NCBI RefSeq assembly: GCF_947623445.1
Contig: NC_135244.1
Span: 13,516,860-13,580,859, forward strand
Length of the DNA stretch: 64,000 bases
Reading direction: 5' to 3'
Origin: Clavelina lepadiformis
Lineage: Eukaryota; Chordata; Ascidiacea; Aplousobranchia; Clavelinidae
Shown here: in pieces, positions 31,281-46,000 of the stretch
Layout of the letters: every line of letters begins with the position of its first letter
Position numbering within the stretch: position 1 is the first letter of the stretch
Notes under the pieces: generated by a model
The model's database searches: none
Told to the model about the DNA's origin: nothing
What the model saw: only the letters and a program-made list of their open reading frames with translations
Translations under genes and position numbers: made by a program

Positions 31281-34200
31281 TCCCAATCTGGTCTTCGACT
31301 TGATGTATATTGAAAAAAAATTTCCCGCATGGTGCTGACTAATGTTTATGTTCTTTTCCATGTTTGGTTCTTTCAGCCTACTCTTATAATGCAGTCGAGA
31401 ATTGCTTGTTGTTTTTCCTGCTTATCTATTTTGAGTTTCCCCTAAAACAGAAACGTCCATTTGTTGATGCCTAAACGTAAGGGTTGCAACCGTACGTATA
31501 TGTATCTGTGAAACAGAGAAAAAAATTATTTTCAAGGTATATTTATATGTATTTTATCTCACCCACCTTATAACATTATATACTCGTAAACTTCTCGATA
31601 GCTTACTATCCAATACACACGAACTTTCATTTATTTTTATACCTATCTTTAATTCAAAACACATGCAGTAGCCTACAATAAGAAAAGCTCTCAAAAGACG
31701 TGTCAAATAGGCGGTTACTCTTCTTAGAAGGAAGGTATAACTAAAGTTTGATAAACAGCGAGTTTGTTCTTGCCTGCTTTGTATTGATCTCTTCAGCACG
31801 AGACCAGAAGAAAAAAACTCGCTTAAACCACTTCTTGTGAAGCTTGTGGGTTCGCGAATATCAAGTTTAACGCAGACCTTAAAACCGCAACTTAATGACA
31901 CATTGACACATGACAATGTCTGCATATTAATCAAGGAATTCTATTGGATAAATAACATAGTATAGTGTATAAAATGGTTATTTGCCGAGATTATTATTTT
32001 ACAAAGTTAGCAACATCAGCCTTGGTGAGCGGTTTCAAAGACGTCATTTAGCTTCAATGTAAATTCAGTTAATGTTTAAATTCACAATAGTACTGTATAG
32101 TGTTTTTAGCTCTGGTTGACTTACTTATCTATAGGCCTTGCGTAATGAATCAGTTGCCTCTAGTCACCAGGCTCTAAATAGAAGTATAGCATGGCCTTAA
32201 CAATATTTCAAAGCATAATTTATAACATGCGTTTAAGAGCTAATCAACCGATTTATAGTGGCTTGTGATATGAGGCCAAAGGTTTTATTGCCTTCGTAAT
32301 TAAGCCAATAACAACTTTCAACAATGCGTGAGGAAGCTATTGCTCAAGCACTAAAAAGGCAACGCAATGTGCTTCATTTCAAAACAACGTTAACAGTTTC
32401 CGTGTAACAATAAAATTGTTTTGTCGAACTTTTTTCTCCTTGTAATTTGTTGTATGTTAGAAATACCTTGCACAGGTATATCACCACTATACTCAAAGAT
32501 AAAGCGTAGAAAACTATAAGTGAAGGACAAGTTAAAACCAGTAGCCTATATGAATACCGTTATATCATGCAATACATTAACTTTAAGTTTTACATTACCA
32601 GATTAATTTTGATTACTGAACAATTAACTTGCCTAATTAATAGTATTTTCATTTTACCTCCGAGTTTATGTTTTAACAATGGATTTTGACAAACGACTCA
32701 ACTGTTCTGAAAGCATGTTATAGATTAGAATATCTAACTAGGTTTTAGTGCGTTTGTATGACGCTAACATACGTTTCCATGTACGTGGCCTTGATCCGAT
32801 AGTTGGTCTTTTCTGGACGCTCAATCGCTCTAATGCCAGGTTGTGAAAGGGCCAGATAGAAAATAATGCTGCACTTTATAGATGACTTTGTAATAAGAAG
32901 TTACTAACCTATAAATTTTCTTTTCGTGGTAGCAATGTGTTAACAAACTCTATTAAATAAATAAACAGTCTAGTATGCCATTTGTATGCAAGTTGTTCGC
33001 AGAGCTGCTTTTAGTATACACCCGCCCTTTGATGCGCCCTGTTGATAACAAATTGCAAGATGAACATTGCGATAACCCTATCGTTTGTCATATAATGTCG
33101 TATACTTTTTGTGGAAATTGGACAAAAAGTCATCCCTACCTGACGCTCCTTAAGCAAAAACTTTGCAGCACTATAAAACAACATTAATACTTATGAAAAT
33201 TTTCTGCATCATTTGCCGTCCAATTGCGAAAGCAAAATAGGAATGCGGACGGTCGTGCTTAATGTTTTGCTTTACACATTATAAAACACTTGCGACACCA
33301 ACGGATGCTGATCAATTACAAAAGGTTGTCACCGTAATGCCTGCCGAAGTATTTATATATTTTCAGCAATTTTGCAGGAGACTTTGCCTCCAAGTTTTAA
33401 AAACAAATCAAGCTTTGTTGCACGCACGCTTCTGGACTGAGTTTTTCTACGACTCAAACACACCATTGATTCCTCACCACTTTGCCGGATGTACTGAACT
33501 TATCATATTTGGTATTCCGATAAATGCATCTTAAGTTTAGGAACAAACTCTTTACACGAGTAAGGACTCACATTGAAAATGATACTCGTGGCAGTTGAAA
33601 TGTCTGCTTTTAATGCACATCTTCTCTAGCGTTTTGGGTCTGTTGTTTGTTTTGTGCATTTTTATTTTGTTTCAAAGTTTTTGTAGTTCTTGAAAACTTT
33701 CAACAGTAGCGCCAGTGTCTTACAGCAGTTTACGGAACCCGGGAGTTGCGAGTTTCAGGATCTAACTTCACTTTCAACAGGATAAGCCGCTATTTTTTGA
33801 ATGAACCTAAATTCAAGTACAAACATGAAAAATAATATTTCCTCTATAGCTATTTGTAAACTGCCAAGGCTTACTGCCATAAGGCAGTAGTAAACACACT
33901 TTTGGCAAATCATTTTAACCTGTTGTGGAGAAAAACTTAACAAATCTTAGGTAAGAAATAATGTGAACGAACGTAACTGAAATGCGAATAAGCACGCCAG
34001 GCGCAAATAACGACATTTTCATAATTTGAAGCAGACATAATTAATAGGTTCTCTTATTGCCATTTATATATTGGCCAATATGTGAAATGAAAACTTTATC
34101 GATGGAAGCTCTGGATTTTATAAAATTGTTAAACAGCAAAATAATTATTGAATTATATACAAACAAAATTGCTTACAGCAAATACAAAGCTATTATTATG

Positions 34201-36883
34201 TTAAAGATTATAATCCCAAACCTTTAGTTTTCGACAAGTTGAACATAGAGGTAGGTATAAATGCTGTTAAGCATATATAACTAGCTGTTTTTGCTTTTTT
34301 GTTCCGGGTTTAGGTCAAGAAGTAGCATTTGACGGGTCTATATACAAAGCCTTCCCGAAAACTGATTTTCATTGATCACAATATCCCGCATGATACTATC
34401 TTGTAAACAAAGAATTACACAATAATCCCGAATTTATGCAATGCTGCTGGTTGGAAGTAGGCTACTAAAGCAGTCGGGCTTCTGTCCTCTGGAACACTGA
34501 ATTTCGCGAAATAGTGCGCGTCTCACTTGAATGAGTGAAGTGAAGGATATTTGTACAGTTCAAATTTAGTTGTTAGTTACAGTTGTACTTAAAGCTATAT
34601 TTTTCCAATAATCGGGAATTATACGAGATTGACTTTGCTTGTATCGTAGTGGATTGACATTTTATAGGCTACTTTTTCTAAATTTAGTCTTATCTTGTTA
34701 AACAACATTTTGACGTTAACGCGCCGTAGAAATAAGAGAATCGGAATTTATCACTAAATTTCAAATGCCTTGGGCGCGTTACCTTAGTTTAACGTCATTA
34801 TTCTGAAATCATACAAACGTTTCTGTTAAAAAGAGCTTCCATTGACAAGCATTCACATAAACGGTCTCATTCAACGATTGCATATTAAAGACGAATTTTG
34901 CTTTTAAGTGGTCGAGTGTGACATTCTTAATGTTATAATTAGTTGACTTGATGTGACATCATATACTGGATATTTTAATTTTGGCCCTACCTGGCAAAGT
35001 TACACGTAAGTTCTGTAGCATGTATGCCATATGCCACTAGCGATTTGTAACTGGCCTTAACTAAAACTGGTTACAGTAACTTTTCAATAAATGTTTGGAG
35101 AATGAAGCTGATGCCGATATGTTATGTAAAAAAAAAAAATACTCTATTCATATTACATAAGTCTTTATAAAATTTAGACAAAATCACTTTCTATAAAAAA
35201 GTTTCAAGACAGACGGCAGGATGTAAATTTTCACTTTTAACTAGTGTTTAGAAAATACGGACTTGGCGACTTACATATGACAATGTGTTATGCCATGCAC
35301 AAACTAACACTAAAAATCAACAGAATTAAACAGCGTTAGAGTCTGTAGCTAAACTTAACATCTGCTAATTACTTTCTCCTATATAGAACGCGCTGCCGCA
35401 AGCAAAATTTCACGAAATGTCAAACTTTTAAACTTCTTCCAAGCCTTATGCTTGATGCATGCGTGCTTTATCGGTGTGCAAAATGCTTTGCTTTAGACGT
35501 CAAGACACAACCACCAATAATTTCCGAAATGTTTTAAAAATTTTGCACTATTTCTATTTAATAAAACATGCCTAAGCCGTAAATAGAGTTGATCAGTATA
35601 ATTTTGCCTTACATGATAAAACAACTATTTTTATTGTTAACCTTTCTTATATGTCATGACATATCATGACTTCCTGTAATTTTGACTTTTGTACCTGAAA
35701 GAACTTTTTCTTCCGAATCGTTTCTCACGTTTAGCAACATACTTCTCTAAAACTTCTATCACTATAGTTTTGCGCAATTTACCGCCTACGTCAATATGGA
35801 AAGTACAGTATACTATATAGCATGCAAATAAGTGCTGACTCAAGTACAACATTTGTCTTAGAAAGCTTTCTTTGTATATAGTTTATATAGTGGCGGCCGG
35901 CGGGGTTTATATATTTCTCATATACCTGTACCTTATATTGATAAAGTTGTACTTTTCAATGAGCTCAAATCATCAAGTTTGACTAGGTTTGGCACTTAGG
36001 TTACCTTGTCCTAAACGTGGCGTATATCGTAGCATACACCAATAAATCCTCAATTCTTGGCAAGAAATTTATACTCAAAGCAGGACTTAAGCCCTTCGAT
36101 GGATACATTTTCTCCTTTAAAAGTTTGTTTTTCGACTAACGGACAAAACAGATGAAGCCGGCGTGCTCATGAAAATATACAATGCCTGGATATATAAAAA
36201 CTCTAATTTATTGTTACATTAGGTTTACGTTTATAATTATAACCGGCATGCTCCCATTTATTCACTGTTCTAAAAACAATTCGTTTTACTTTGATCTATA
36301 CTTATGTACTATCGGCTAAAACTTGATATTTATACTTTTACGTTTTTGACCTGTAAAGTTAACCGTATAACTTATTATAAACTGTTGTATTTCGTTTGGC
36401 AGGACTTTTGCTTAAATATCTGCTTTTTACGGGCACATGCATTCGTCGAATCTATTTATAAGTAGAGCTTCGTGCAGGAGATATGTTGTTCATATCTGTT
36501 TATCACATCAACACGAGAAAGTGATCTTAATATTACCTTACTTTATTACATACTACGTTACGCTGTAATACTTGATTTTTCATCTTATTCTTTCAGTTTT
36601 AAACATTGAGGAGGAAGGAACAGCATAGCCTAAAGCTTGATTAGTCATTTCCGAACTTTAAATTATATATTTGAAGGGATTTTTGCATTTATATAGATGT
36701 ATAAAGTATTATTTCGAAATAATGTATTGATCGTTAAAAATGAACAAATTTATCTGACACCAATGTGAAAAAAAAGCAACTAGAACCTACTGTAAACAAG
36801 TATCCTATAAAGTGACTAAAGCTAAATGAAGTGATGTTTTCAATATGCTGTCATAATGTGACGTGTTGTTTCTTATCACTTAG

Positions 36884-37031
36884 AACTGCCAGGTTCGTTC
36901 TTGAATTAACAGCTAGACCGCTTGGCCGAATCTTATCATTTAATCTGCGAGATGCAGATAAAACATCAAAACGATTCTTGACATGGGAGGCACATCTTAA
37001 TGAAAAGCTAAAACGAAAACACCAACGGTGA
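36884..37031 (+). CDS. Doubtful terminal exon of an unknown plus-strand gene
   Basis: After a possible acceptor (TTATCACTTAG) the frame reads TARFVLELTARPLGRI and ends, 48 codons on, in the basic tail LNEKLKRKHQR before TGA. The composition is more protein-like than neighbouring frames, but no upstream exon or family was found. It could be chance or a gene relic. Confidence 0.22.
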
Positions 37032-37457
37032 ACTCAACAGAGCGTCTGTTCAGTACACAGCCTAAATCTGGAATGCTGTTGTTACCGTAAAGCAGTAGAG
37101 AAAACACAAGTAACACGTCATAATTAAAAAAAAAAACAGGGAAAACACTGCAGCTTGGACAATACAACAACCCGGGGGGTTATGTCACAAACATAGTGTT
37201 CGAGTGGCACGACACAAGCTACAGCATTGGCAAACACACAACTTCCGAAACATAATTGCTAAATACACGCACACCATATATAAACAAACAATCGAACTCA
37301 ATCACATAAACATGCACAGTAAAAAACACAAACGTTGAACAACTCTATGCTCACGATAGGGCACATCAAAAATGCACAGTGATTCCTAAATAACAAAATA
37401 AATTGTTTTTAAGCTTTAATTAATGCATTAAAGATTAAATAAAGTTAAATGTTAACA

Positions 37458-37638
37458 TCAAAATTGAATATTTTTGCACACTATCCCCTTCCCAGCTGCC
37501 TTCCATCTTCGGGAGCTTTCGTTTTTAAACATCGGAATAAAATCGTGTTTGACGACGCTGCCGATGGAGCCTTGATGTGGAATCGACGGCTTTCGGGGCC
37601 TCGAGCTCTGCAGGTGCTCCTCCACTGTTTCCTGATGC
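37458..37638 (-). CDS. Doubtful GC-rich terminal exon of an unknown minus-strand gene
   Basis: This is a clearly GC-richer island within AT-rich DNA. On the minus strand, after an acceptor (AAAGTAG), the frame reads HQETVEEHLQSSRPRKPSIP and remains open to a TGA at 37458, ending KGIVCKNIQF. The family is unknown and no upstream exon was found. Another frame of the same strand is open for 37 codons, so the assignment is weak. Confidence 0.28.
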
Positions 37639-38867
37639 CTACTTTAGTTGTTTTTAATCTAAGTTATTAGCTATAGTTTAACACTAATCGTTATATGAGC
37701 GACAGAAAATAGTTCAATTAGGATAAAGTAAAATAAAACTTTTTTAATGCAATAAACCTATAGCCATAAATCATGAACGACCGAGAATTTTAGTTTTCTC
37801 TGTTTATGACATCAAAAAACTTGTTCTTTGTGAATTTAACTTTCGTATCTTGTGCGTCGTCTTGTGGTCAAATCAATATTTTATTATCAGAAAACAGACT
37901 GATAAGGTAAAAACTTCGATTTTTTACTGACAAACCACCTCCGACATTATTGCAGAAATATTGATGTCTTATACACTCAGTTGAGGGCAGGGATAAAACA
38001 AAGACTAAAAGCCGTCGTATCATGGTAATATATAAATAAGATGTATAAGCATAGGCTTAGCTTGGTAAGACATGCGATATATGTGATCGTGATGCGATCC
38101 AAATGGTGCAAGTAGATGATAAAAACCCTTGTACACAATTTGTGTATATAGGCTAAACATAGGTTTATAGGCTAAAAATGTACAATGTGTTTGAATGCCA
38201 ATTAATATGCAATCGAAGTGACACTCCTGGAGCAAAAAGAACGTAATGTTCGGTTCTTTGTCTGGCTCCGCAGATTGTTAATAAGATCTTGTCAACAAAA
38301 GGAAGCAAATTTCCGGCGGCCGCAATTCAGCAAACTAGGAGGTATTGTGATACAATACTGTACAACTTTTACAGCTAGGAAGTTGAAAAATCAAAGTTAT
38401 AAAGCTGTGAGCAAACTGATTTTAACTGCAATTTATTATGAAACATGAATAAGTAGAAAGCTTAATTACAAGACAGGTAGACAGACATACCGTACCACCT
38501 AACCGTTTTAAAGTGTTTCTCGGCGTACCTACTGTTTGGTTTCATTCTTCTTATATTCTTGAAACCTACTTTTTAAAGAAGATCCCGATGACGGATGACA
38601 AACTGAAAATATAAGGGTTGGTTGCTTCAATGAAGTGTTTCAAATAGGTATTTCAGAAAAATAAATAAATTTTCTGTCTGAACAGAATGACACAAGCAGC
38701 AATAACTTGCGTTAATAAAGTACAACACATAAATTACGTGTGGACGTAGGGCGGTGTAAGTATACCGGTAGTTATCATCACATCAGTCTATCCCTAACCC
38801 TAACTATTCAGCTCTCCAATTTTTTTAGGTTTTGTGTGGGGGTATTTCCCTGGAATAGTGCGATAAC

Positions 38868-38958
38868 GGCAAGCAATGTAAAAATTGCTTGCATTGTTTA
38901 TTTTCAAAGTAAATAATCCAAAGTAAATAATTTCAAAGTAAATATTGCAAAGTAATGT
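38868..38958. repeat. Small inverted repeat followed by tandem CAAAGTAAATA-type units
   Basis: CAAGCAATGTAAAAATTGCTTG (about 38872-38893) can fold into a hairpin. Next come four imperfect copies of caaagtaaata(at) up to about 38955. The function is unknown; it may be the end of a small transposon. Confidence 0.6.
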
Positions 38959-39271
38959 AACACAGTTCTACAATTGTAGCTTGTGATTGATTTGGATTAA
39001 ACTATTGCTTCCCGTGACCAGACTCACAGTCAATAGAAATTCGGAAAGACAGTCTGAAGAAAGGTTTTCATATGGTGATGCCTGCTTCCTCAAAGTTAAG
39101 CATTAATGGATAGTTTTGGATGGACGCACCAATCCTTTCTTTTACTTCCTGTACTTAAATTGTTTAGGCTTATGTCAGGTGTGTGAACCAATCAGCAGTT
39201 TGCAGATTTGGGAGTGCATGAGGTGAGGTGAGTCCATCTCAGGAAGCTCGTAACGCATTTTTCAAAGACAT

Positions 39272-39572
39272 GTCGGCTGAGTAAGCGAGTGGTTCGAGCG
39301 CTGGCCTGGCAATAAATGCAGCTCAGGTTCCGTGTTCGATACCCAGCAGCACCATATCATCGTGATGCCCTTGGGCTATGGCAAGGCCTTAACAACACTT
39401 GCTCCTGTTGATATGTGCACTGCACAGTGGATCTGGTGGGCAGTTGTAAATTCGGGCAATACTATAAAAAAAGTCAAGAAACAAAAAAAAAATATCTGAC
39501 AATCAGAACTTGCACAAAGTCTAACTCGGTAACCAGGGTTCCAGTGATGAGGAAGCATCGCCAGGTTTATAC
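39272..39572 (+). mobile_element. Best-preserved tRNA-derived SINE copy
   Basis: The tRNA-like head has an A-box region (GAGTGGTTCGAGCGCTGG, 39287-39304) and a B box GTTCGATAC (39334-39342). These are internal RNA polymerase III promoter parts. It is followed by a body with cccttgggctatggcaag, an A-rich run, and the family tail GGTAACCAGGGTTCCAG ... GCATCGCCAGGTTTA (39529-39572). A TACTA microsatellite follows at 39573-39600. It sits about 0.5 kb upstream of C2CD5. Confidence 0.75.
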
Positions 39573-40096
39573 TATACTATACTATATTATCATACTATAC
39601 CATAGGTCTACATCATCCGTCGTAAATATTCGAGTACGATTTAATAGGAAATGCAGTTCAATCTTGTGCCTTTTGGGATAGTTTTCTTTCTGTCCTCCAA
39701 ATAAATACACCAATTAATCATTATGATAACGAAGTGACTATTTCACCCTATGTAGGTCACGCAGCCTGTTATGAAAAATAGGCAGTTAGGTTAGGAGTAT
39801 GCGTATGCAAAAATTTGATTTTAGTTATATATGGTTTTATTGGAGTTGGATTTAGATTAGTAGGTACAGTAGACTTAGGTTAGGTTTAAGTGACTATGTT
39901 GTAACATTTGAGTTAGATTAACAAGAGACTCTGGAAAGAGCTTTGACTGCATGATTTTTTTCCGGTGAAATAGTGGCAGCCTAACATATACACAATTCTT
40001 GTAGGTGACTTAGTGAAAGCTGATAGTAATATCCTATAAATTTAAGTGTAGTGTTAAACTGGTGAAGCTAACTGACACAGAACACCTGCTGCAGCA

Positions 40097-43000
40097 ATGC
40101 CTGGAAGGTTGAAGGTTCGAATTATAGCTGGAAGACACTTGCCAGTTATGGATCGTGCTTCTGAGTTAACTGATGCCTTTGTTGAAGTAATGACAAATTT
40201 ATATATAACACTAGTTATACTCTATTTATATTGTATGCATTTTTTGTGGTTGTTATTTGATTTTATTGGTTTAATTTCAATTATTTATATCTGGTGTAAT
40301 TTCTTATTATTAGTGATTAATTCATTGTTATCTGTTAGTCTTTGACATATGTGTACTTGTTGCATATATATATTTGTAGGTTAATTTGGTTTACTATATT
40401 ATTCTGTATGCAGGTTAAGTTTGGGTCACTTACTTATAAAACTGAGGTTTTTCCAAAATCCCTGAATCCCACTTGGAATTCTGAATGGTTTAAGTTTGAG
40501 GTTTGAAAATCTGTTATCACGTATTGTTAAAACATTTATATACAATGGTATTTAAGCTTGTCATATAGTCCATAAGCTAAGTATATATGACATTCCTTTT
40601 TCCTGGCATGATGGAAGATGTTGTTATACGATTTTTACTTGGAATTTCGTAGTCTTTTCAATTAACTTTAACGCAGGTAGATGATGAACATTTACAAGAT
40701 GAACCATTGCAAATTCGTGTCCTTGATCATGATACTTACAGTGCACATGATGCAATAGGAAAAATTTATATTGATATTGATCCACTTCTTGATGATGAAT
40801 CTTCCCATGTTCTTTGTGGGTGGTTTCCAGTATATGACACCATGCATGGTTGGTAGAAAAAGAAAAAAGTTGTACAAGTAAAATACATTAGCGGTGAATA
40901 CTTTTGCAACAGCTGCTACATCCTGCATTTCGCAACACTTTTCAGGAATTCGTGGTGAAATTCTGCTTACCGTCAAACTGGAATTATTTGCAGACGCAAA
41001 TCAGTTTAAACAATCATCATGTGGATTTAAATTTATTTGTGGTAAGTCCCACAGCAATTAGCAAATTAACATTTTTTAATTAGTTAGAGTTCTATTTCTG
41101 TTTGAAAATTGTTGACAGAAACTCTGTTACTTAGGTGTGACAGTTCCAGAATGCTATAGAATAAAGTATATTCATGGATTTGTTCACGAATTTTTGGTTA
41201 ATGAGGACCCAGAGTACAAATGGATTGATAAATTAAGAACACCAAGAGCAACAAATGAAGCTCGACAGCGTCTTTTTTCAAAAATGACCGGTGAACTTCA
41301 AAGAAGAATTGGAAGAAAGGTTGATTTTAGGAATCCTATTTTTATAAGTTTTCTCCAAAAAATACCTTTCTATGATTTAAGGTGGAAAATATGGGTGGAA
41401 ATGCAGTTTTAGGTTACCAGCAACAGTTTGATATTGAGGAAGATTCTGGTATTGTTGTGAGAGGAATAGGTACTGCAGTGACTATAGAAACCAGGAAAAA
41501 GTCCAGAAAGAAATCAACCATCAGGTATATGCGTTATGTGCAACTGATCAGTTATCTAACTTTTCCCTGAATTGTAACAGCAATAAAACCAATTTTTCTC
41601 AATTTTTTTTGTTAGCAAATATTAAAAGATGAATAATCGAGATTTGATATTTAAAGGTACTTGATTTTTTGCTTTCCTAGGTCAGCTTCTTCTTCGCCAG
41701 ATAAACTTACTAAGGTTAGTACTACTTCTGTTATGAAGCAATGCTGGGAAAACTAGGAAATAATTGTTAGGTTAAAGAAGTTATAGTGAAAGCGTTCTGA
41801 AAATAAATTGTTTAAATTGGTTTTTCAGGAGTTTCCATTTTACACAATGAAATCATTTCCCCCAAGATTTCTATCCAGATTATCTATCGCAGTCAATGCT
41901 CACTCAGTTAAACTATTAGAAAAAATTCATACTGGAAATTCAGGTACCTGTTTGTTTTTGCACTTAGTTGGTGTGAAACTTTTTGAATTTGTTTTACCGA
42001 GGTAACTGTCATGTTGAACATGACAGAGGATGTAGAAACGCGTGATTCGTGGTGGAATGAATTGCGACAAGAAATCAAAGGACACTGTCATGCCCTTGCT
42101 TGTAATGCTGTGATTGGATATACTGAGCATGCATCAATATGGTAATGATTAACAATCGTTTTACATTTGGTCTTAAGATTATGTACTTTGTAATTTCATA
42201 CATCAAACTTGCTTCATATTAGACTGATATTTCTAATTAAATTACCAATACTATTTCATAATATCGACACTTCTCTGTACATTTTAATTTGTATAATATT
42301 CATGTAACATGCCATCTTATACTATTATAAACATAGAAATAATTTACAGTATTAAAAAAGAAAAAACGTTTCACTTATATTTTTACCAGTGATGATGTTG
42401 TTATCTTATCAGCGCAAGGTACTGCTGCAACAGTCAATCCTTTATTTTGTCCTGTATCCCAAGGTAGGTCAACATGGTTATTATTTACCAGCCATTATTT
42501 CATACTAAGATAAGTAGTGCTAGCCCACATGCATGGTGAAGTAAGCACTTTCTACAGTATAATTGCGTCGCTTTCTTTGTACAGCAGACAAAGATGAAAA
42601 CTGTGATGATCACTTCTTGCAAGTAAATTTTTCAGGGTCGAAGCGAAATTCTACTTTTTCAGAATCAACTGTACAGTAAGCCTTTTGACTTTGAACATAT
42701 GTTGGTATTCTTTTCCTGATCATTGTTTTTGTTCATTCCTCTAAAAACTGGATCAGTTTAGGTCCATTGATAGTGTCAAAGAATGATGTTGTTTTAGATC
42801 ATTAGACGAAGACAAAGAAAACTCTCTTTTGTTATTTGAAGTTCCCAAAGAATTAACAGAGTTAGTCTGTCCAATGAAATGTCAACCATCACCGCTCAAT
42901 CCCAACATTCTAGTGCCAGACATGCTCTTTACAACTGTGCATCTTCCGAACGATGTGCAGTATATAGGGAAGGGAACTGTTGTCCAGGCCAGGTTCATAA

Positions 43001-46000
43001 ACTTTTTTAAAATGTTGTTATTGTGTTCCTATAAAGAAACAGCTTCAGAGTATTTCTTTACTAGATTTTGCCGAAGCAAAAAGAAAGGTCAAGGTGAACC
43101 AAACGCGGCGCTTGTCAGTGAATTTCTTCCCTTCATAGAATATGAGCTTCACAAGCGTCTTTATAATAAAGTAAAGGTGAGTTCATGATCTCGCCTATCT
43201 CTGCTGAAATGCATTTCTCCCGCTACATAATCTTATCTGTTTTTACAGATTCGCGGCATGAACGCACTTTTTGGACTAGAAAGCAAAATAACTTTGGGTG
43301 AAAATATCGTTGTGGGAGTAGCCACAGGCACGGCCGTTTGCTTGGCTGCTCTGCCTAAATTATGTCAGCAGTCTGCGTCAGGTAAGACTAATGATGTCTG
43401 TTAAATGATTCCGCGTATAACAAGTGTGGGTCAGTGTAAAGACGAATATAAGAATTGATCTTCAAGGTTATAATAAGTTTGAAGAGAGGTGTGTGACAAT
43501 AAGTTTAACGAAATGTTTCTTATTTTAGTAGAAAGCAAAGAACCATCCACTTCTTCTTTGGAAGCTCGTTACACAAGTTTTACCAGACAATGCGTAGAAG
43601 TATTTCAATTGAAGCAAACTGTAAGCACAGTAACTATAACAAACAGTGGTAATTATTGAACAATTTATTTATTTTTTTATCACTTTTACACAGACTGAAG
43701 CCGAATGCGACCCAACGTCGAACGCTCACCCTCATCTATCTCCCAGTCCACGCAGCCCCCTTAGTCTGTCTATGGATGACAAACGTTCCTTGGTGATTGG
43801 GGTAAAACAACTTTTCATATTCCTACCAAAGGCCCTTTGACAACATTGCTCAAAATAGCTTATTTTCATTCTTCACAAAAGCGCATTATAAATTTAGATC
43901 GATGAGTTTTCTCCGCACGACGATGACGACGAATTCCACGATTTGTTGTTGAATGATTCCCTCCCTCCTCCACACTGCTATATCAGCAACATGGACATTT
44001 GTCCCGGTTTAAACGAATCGCTTACCCTCACGCAGGTTTATCGTTGTCTTATATGACGGTTTCTGGGCAAGAAATACTGTACTTAACTAAAAATATTTTT
44101 GTAAAGGGAAGGAATCTAATTTGTTCCTTGGCTCCTAGGGTTCTTCGTAATCAGGTCATGCTTAAAAACTTCAAGTTAAATAGATTAATCCCATTCTGTA
44201 TCAACCAAAACTGAATTTGCAAAGAATTGTTTTGAAAATTTTATCTTTCTGACCCCGCTCATGAGCCCCAAGTTTTCACTTAAAAATTGCTAAATTTGAG
44301 AATTTCTACTGCTTGTAGAAGATTCTCCTTTTGTAAGGATTTTAGTTAACTGAGTAAACACAACTAGCGTAGTGCCTAAGAGAGAAATATGCAAGTTTTT
44401 TTTTGAAATCTAAGTGACTTTTTTACTGATTGCATGGAACAAAAGATAGAAGGACAACTGTTTTCTTTGCAGAAGCAGAATGAGTTTAGTCTAAAAATAA
44501 CTGTCACAGCAAAAAGAATAAGGAATACAACAACATGTGCAGAATTTATTGGGCCAGATTCCTGGTTTAGTTTTATTGCCCAAGTCTGATGCATGAGCGG
44601 TTGGGCAAAGTATTGGCAGAATGAGGCTGTTTCATACCAGTCCGTTTAGCCTAGGTACTCTTCCGTTTGCTTGGTGAAAATTGTTATTGATGCTACGGAA
44701 AGATAAATGCAGCTAATGACAGGCTAACCCACCCAATGGGTTAACTAAAAATCCTTGACAAAGGGAGAATCTTCTTCAAGTAGTAGAGGAACAGAAACGG
44801 AAGTTGCAAAGTTTTCCAAAACAGAACTGAGGTCACCATTCCCACTATAAAATACTAGGGTTGAGCCAATACGAACCAACACGAATAGATTCGTGGATTC
44901 TCGCCTTTGTGGAAAAATCGGGCGGACACAAATTCTGACAACGGCGAACTTAAACACAAAAATACTGACAAATTTCTCGACTTTGTTAGAAAATGATGAG
45001 TCAACATTTCTTCCTGAAGGTCATTTACGTAAGGATTTTGATTTTCAAATCGGCTTTTGATCATTAATTTTTAACAATTATATCACGTAACTTTTTGACG
45101 AAATTTTATCATTTGGTGCCGATACGAATATATTCGGAATTTACTCGTGTCGAGCTTTATGACATTCGGATTCGCACGAGCCCGAATATTTCGTCCACGT
45201 GGCACATTTCTGTAAAATACAGTATATTGTATTGTCGGGATGAGTTTGCGGCAAAAGCTGTGTCACCATTTTCTTATCTCCCTGTGTTCTTACGTTCATC
45301 GTGTGCTGTATATACAATTTTTCAGTATTATGAAAGTAACAAATTGGACTTCAGAACCGTACATTTATGATGAACAAAATCCAAAATCTGGTATACTGGC
45401 TATAAAATGGGCAATTCTTTTTGAAGTACAATTATGCTTTTATAACTAAATACGACTAAGATGCTTTTAAAGATGTTCACTGATTTCACATTTACAAGAA
45501 TTTTTAAAAATTGTTTTAAATTTCTCACAGCGTGATAAATCTAAGTTTTTCAATATTTTCGATTTGGGGGGAATACCGAAGTTTAGCGATAGCGATTTAA
45601 ATATTTTAAGTGAAAACTTTGGGGCTCATGAACCGGGTCGGAAAGCCAAAATTTTCAAAAATTTTTTTTGCAAGTTTAGTTTTTGTTGATACAGAATAAA
45701 ATTAGTCTACTTAATTTAAACTTTTTAAACATGCCCTGAATATGAAGAGCCCTACAGGCCCCAGTCCCTAAGTAACTCGTTCTAGGTAATAGTGATTTTG
45801 TATGGTAGTGTTACAGTTTTGTATTGTGCATATATCTCACCGATGTGATTTTCTCAGATGTTTTCACTGTTGTGGCGGGTACGTTATGACGATGACGCAA
45901 ATGACAAAACTCTTAACGAAGGCTTGACCAGATGTTGCGAACAAGCGATGAAGACTCTGTGGTTTCGTTTGCGCAGGAACAATCCGGTTTGTTTCATCGC

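Larger units (their letters stand above)
31362..39271. other. Gene-poor 7.9-kb interval between GH9 copy B and C2CD5
   Basis: It should begin with the promoter of copy B. AT-rich sequence with scattered short open frames (for example 31554-31934 minus, 33262-33534 plus) that show no domain or exon context. Two doubtful exon candidates at 36884-37031 (+) and 37458-37638 (-) are listed separately. Nothing else is supported. Confidence 0.45.
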
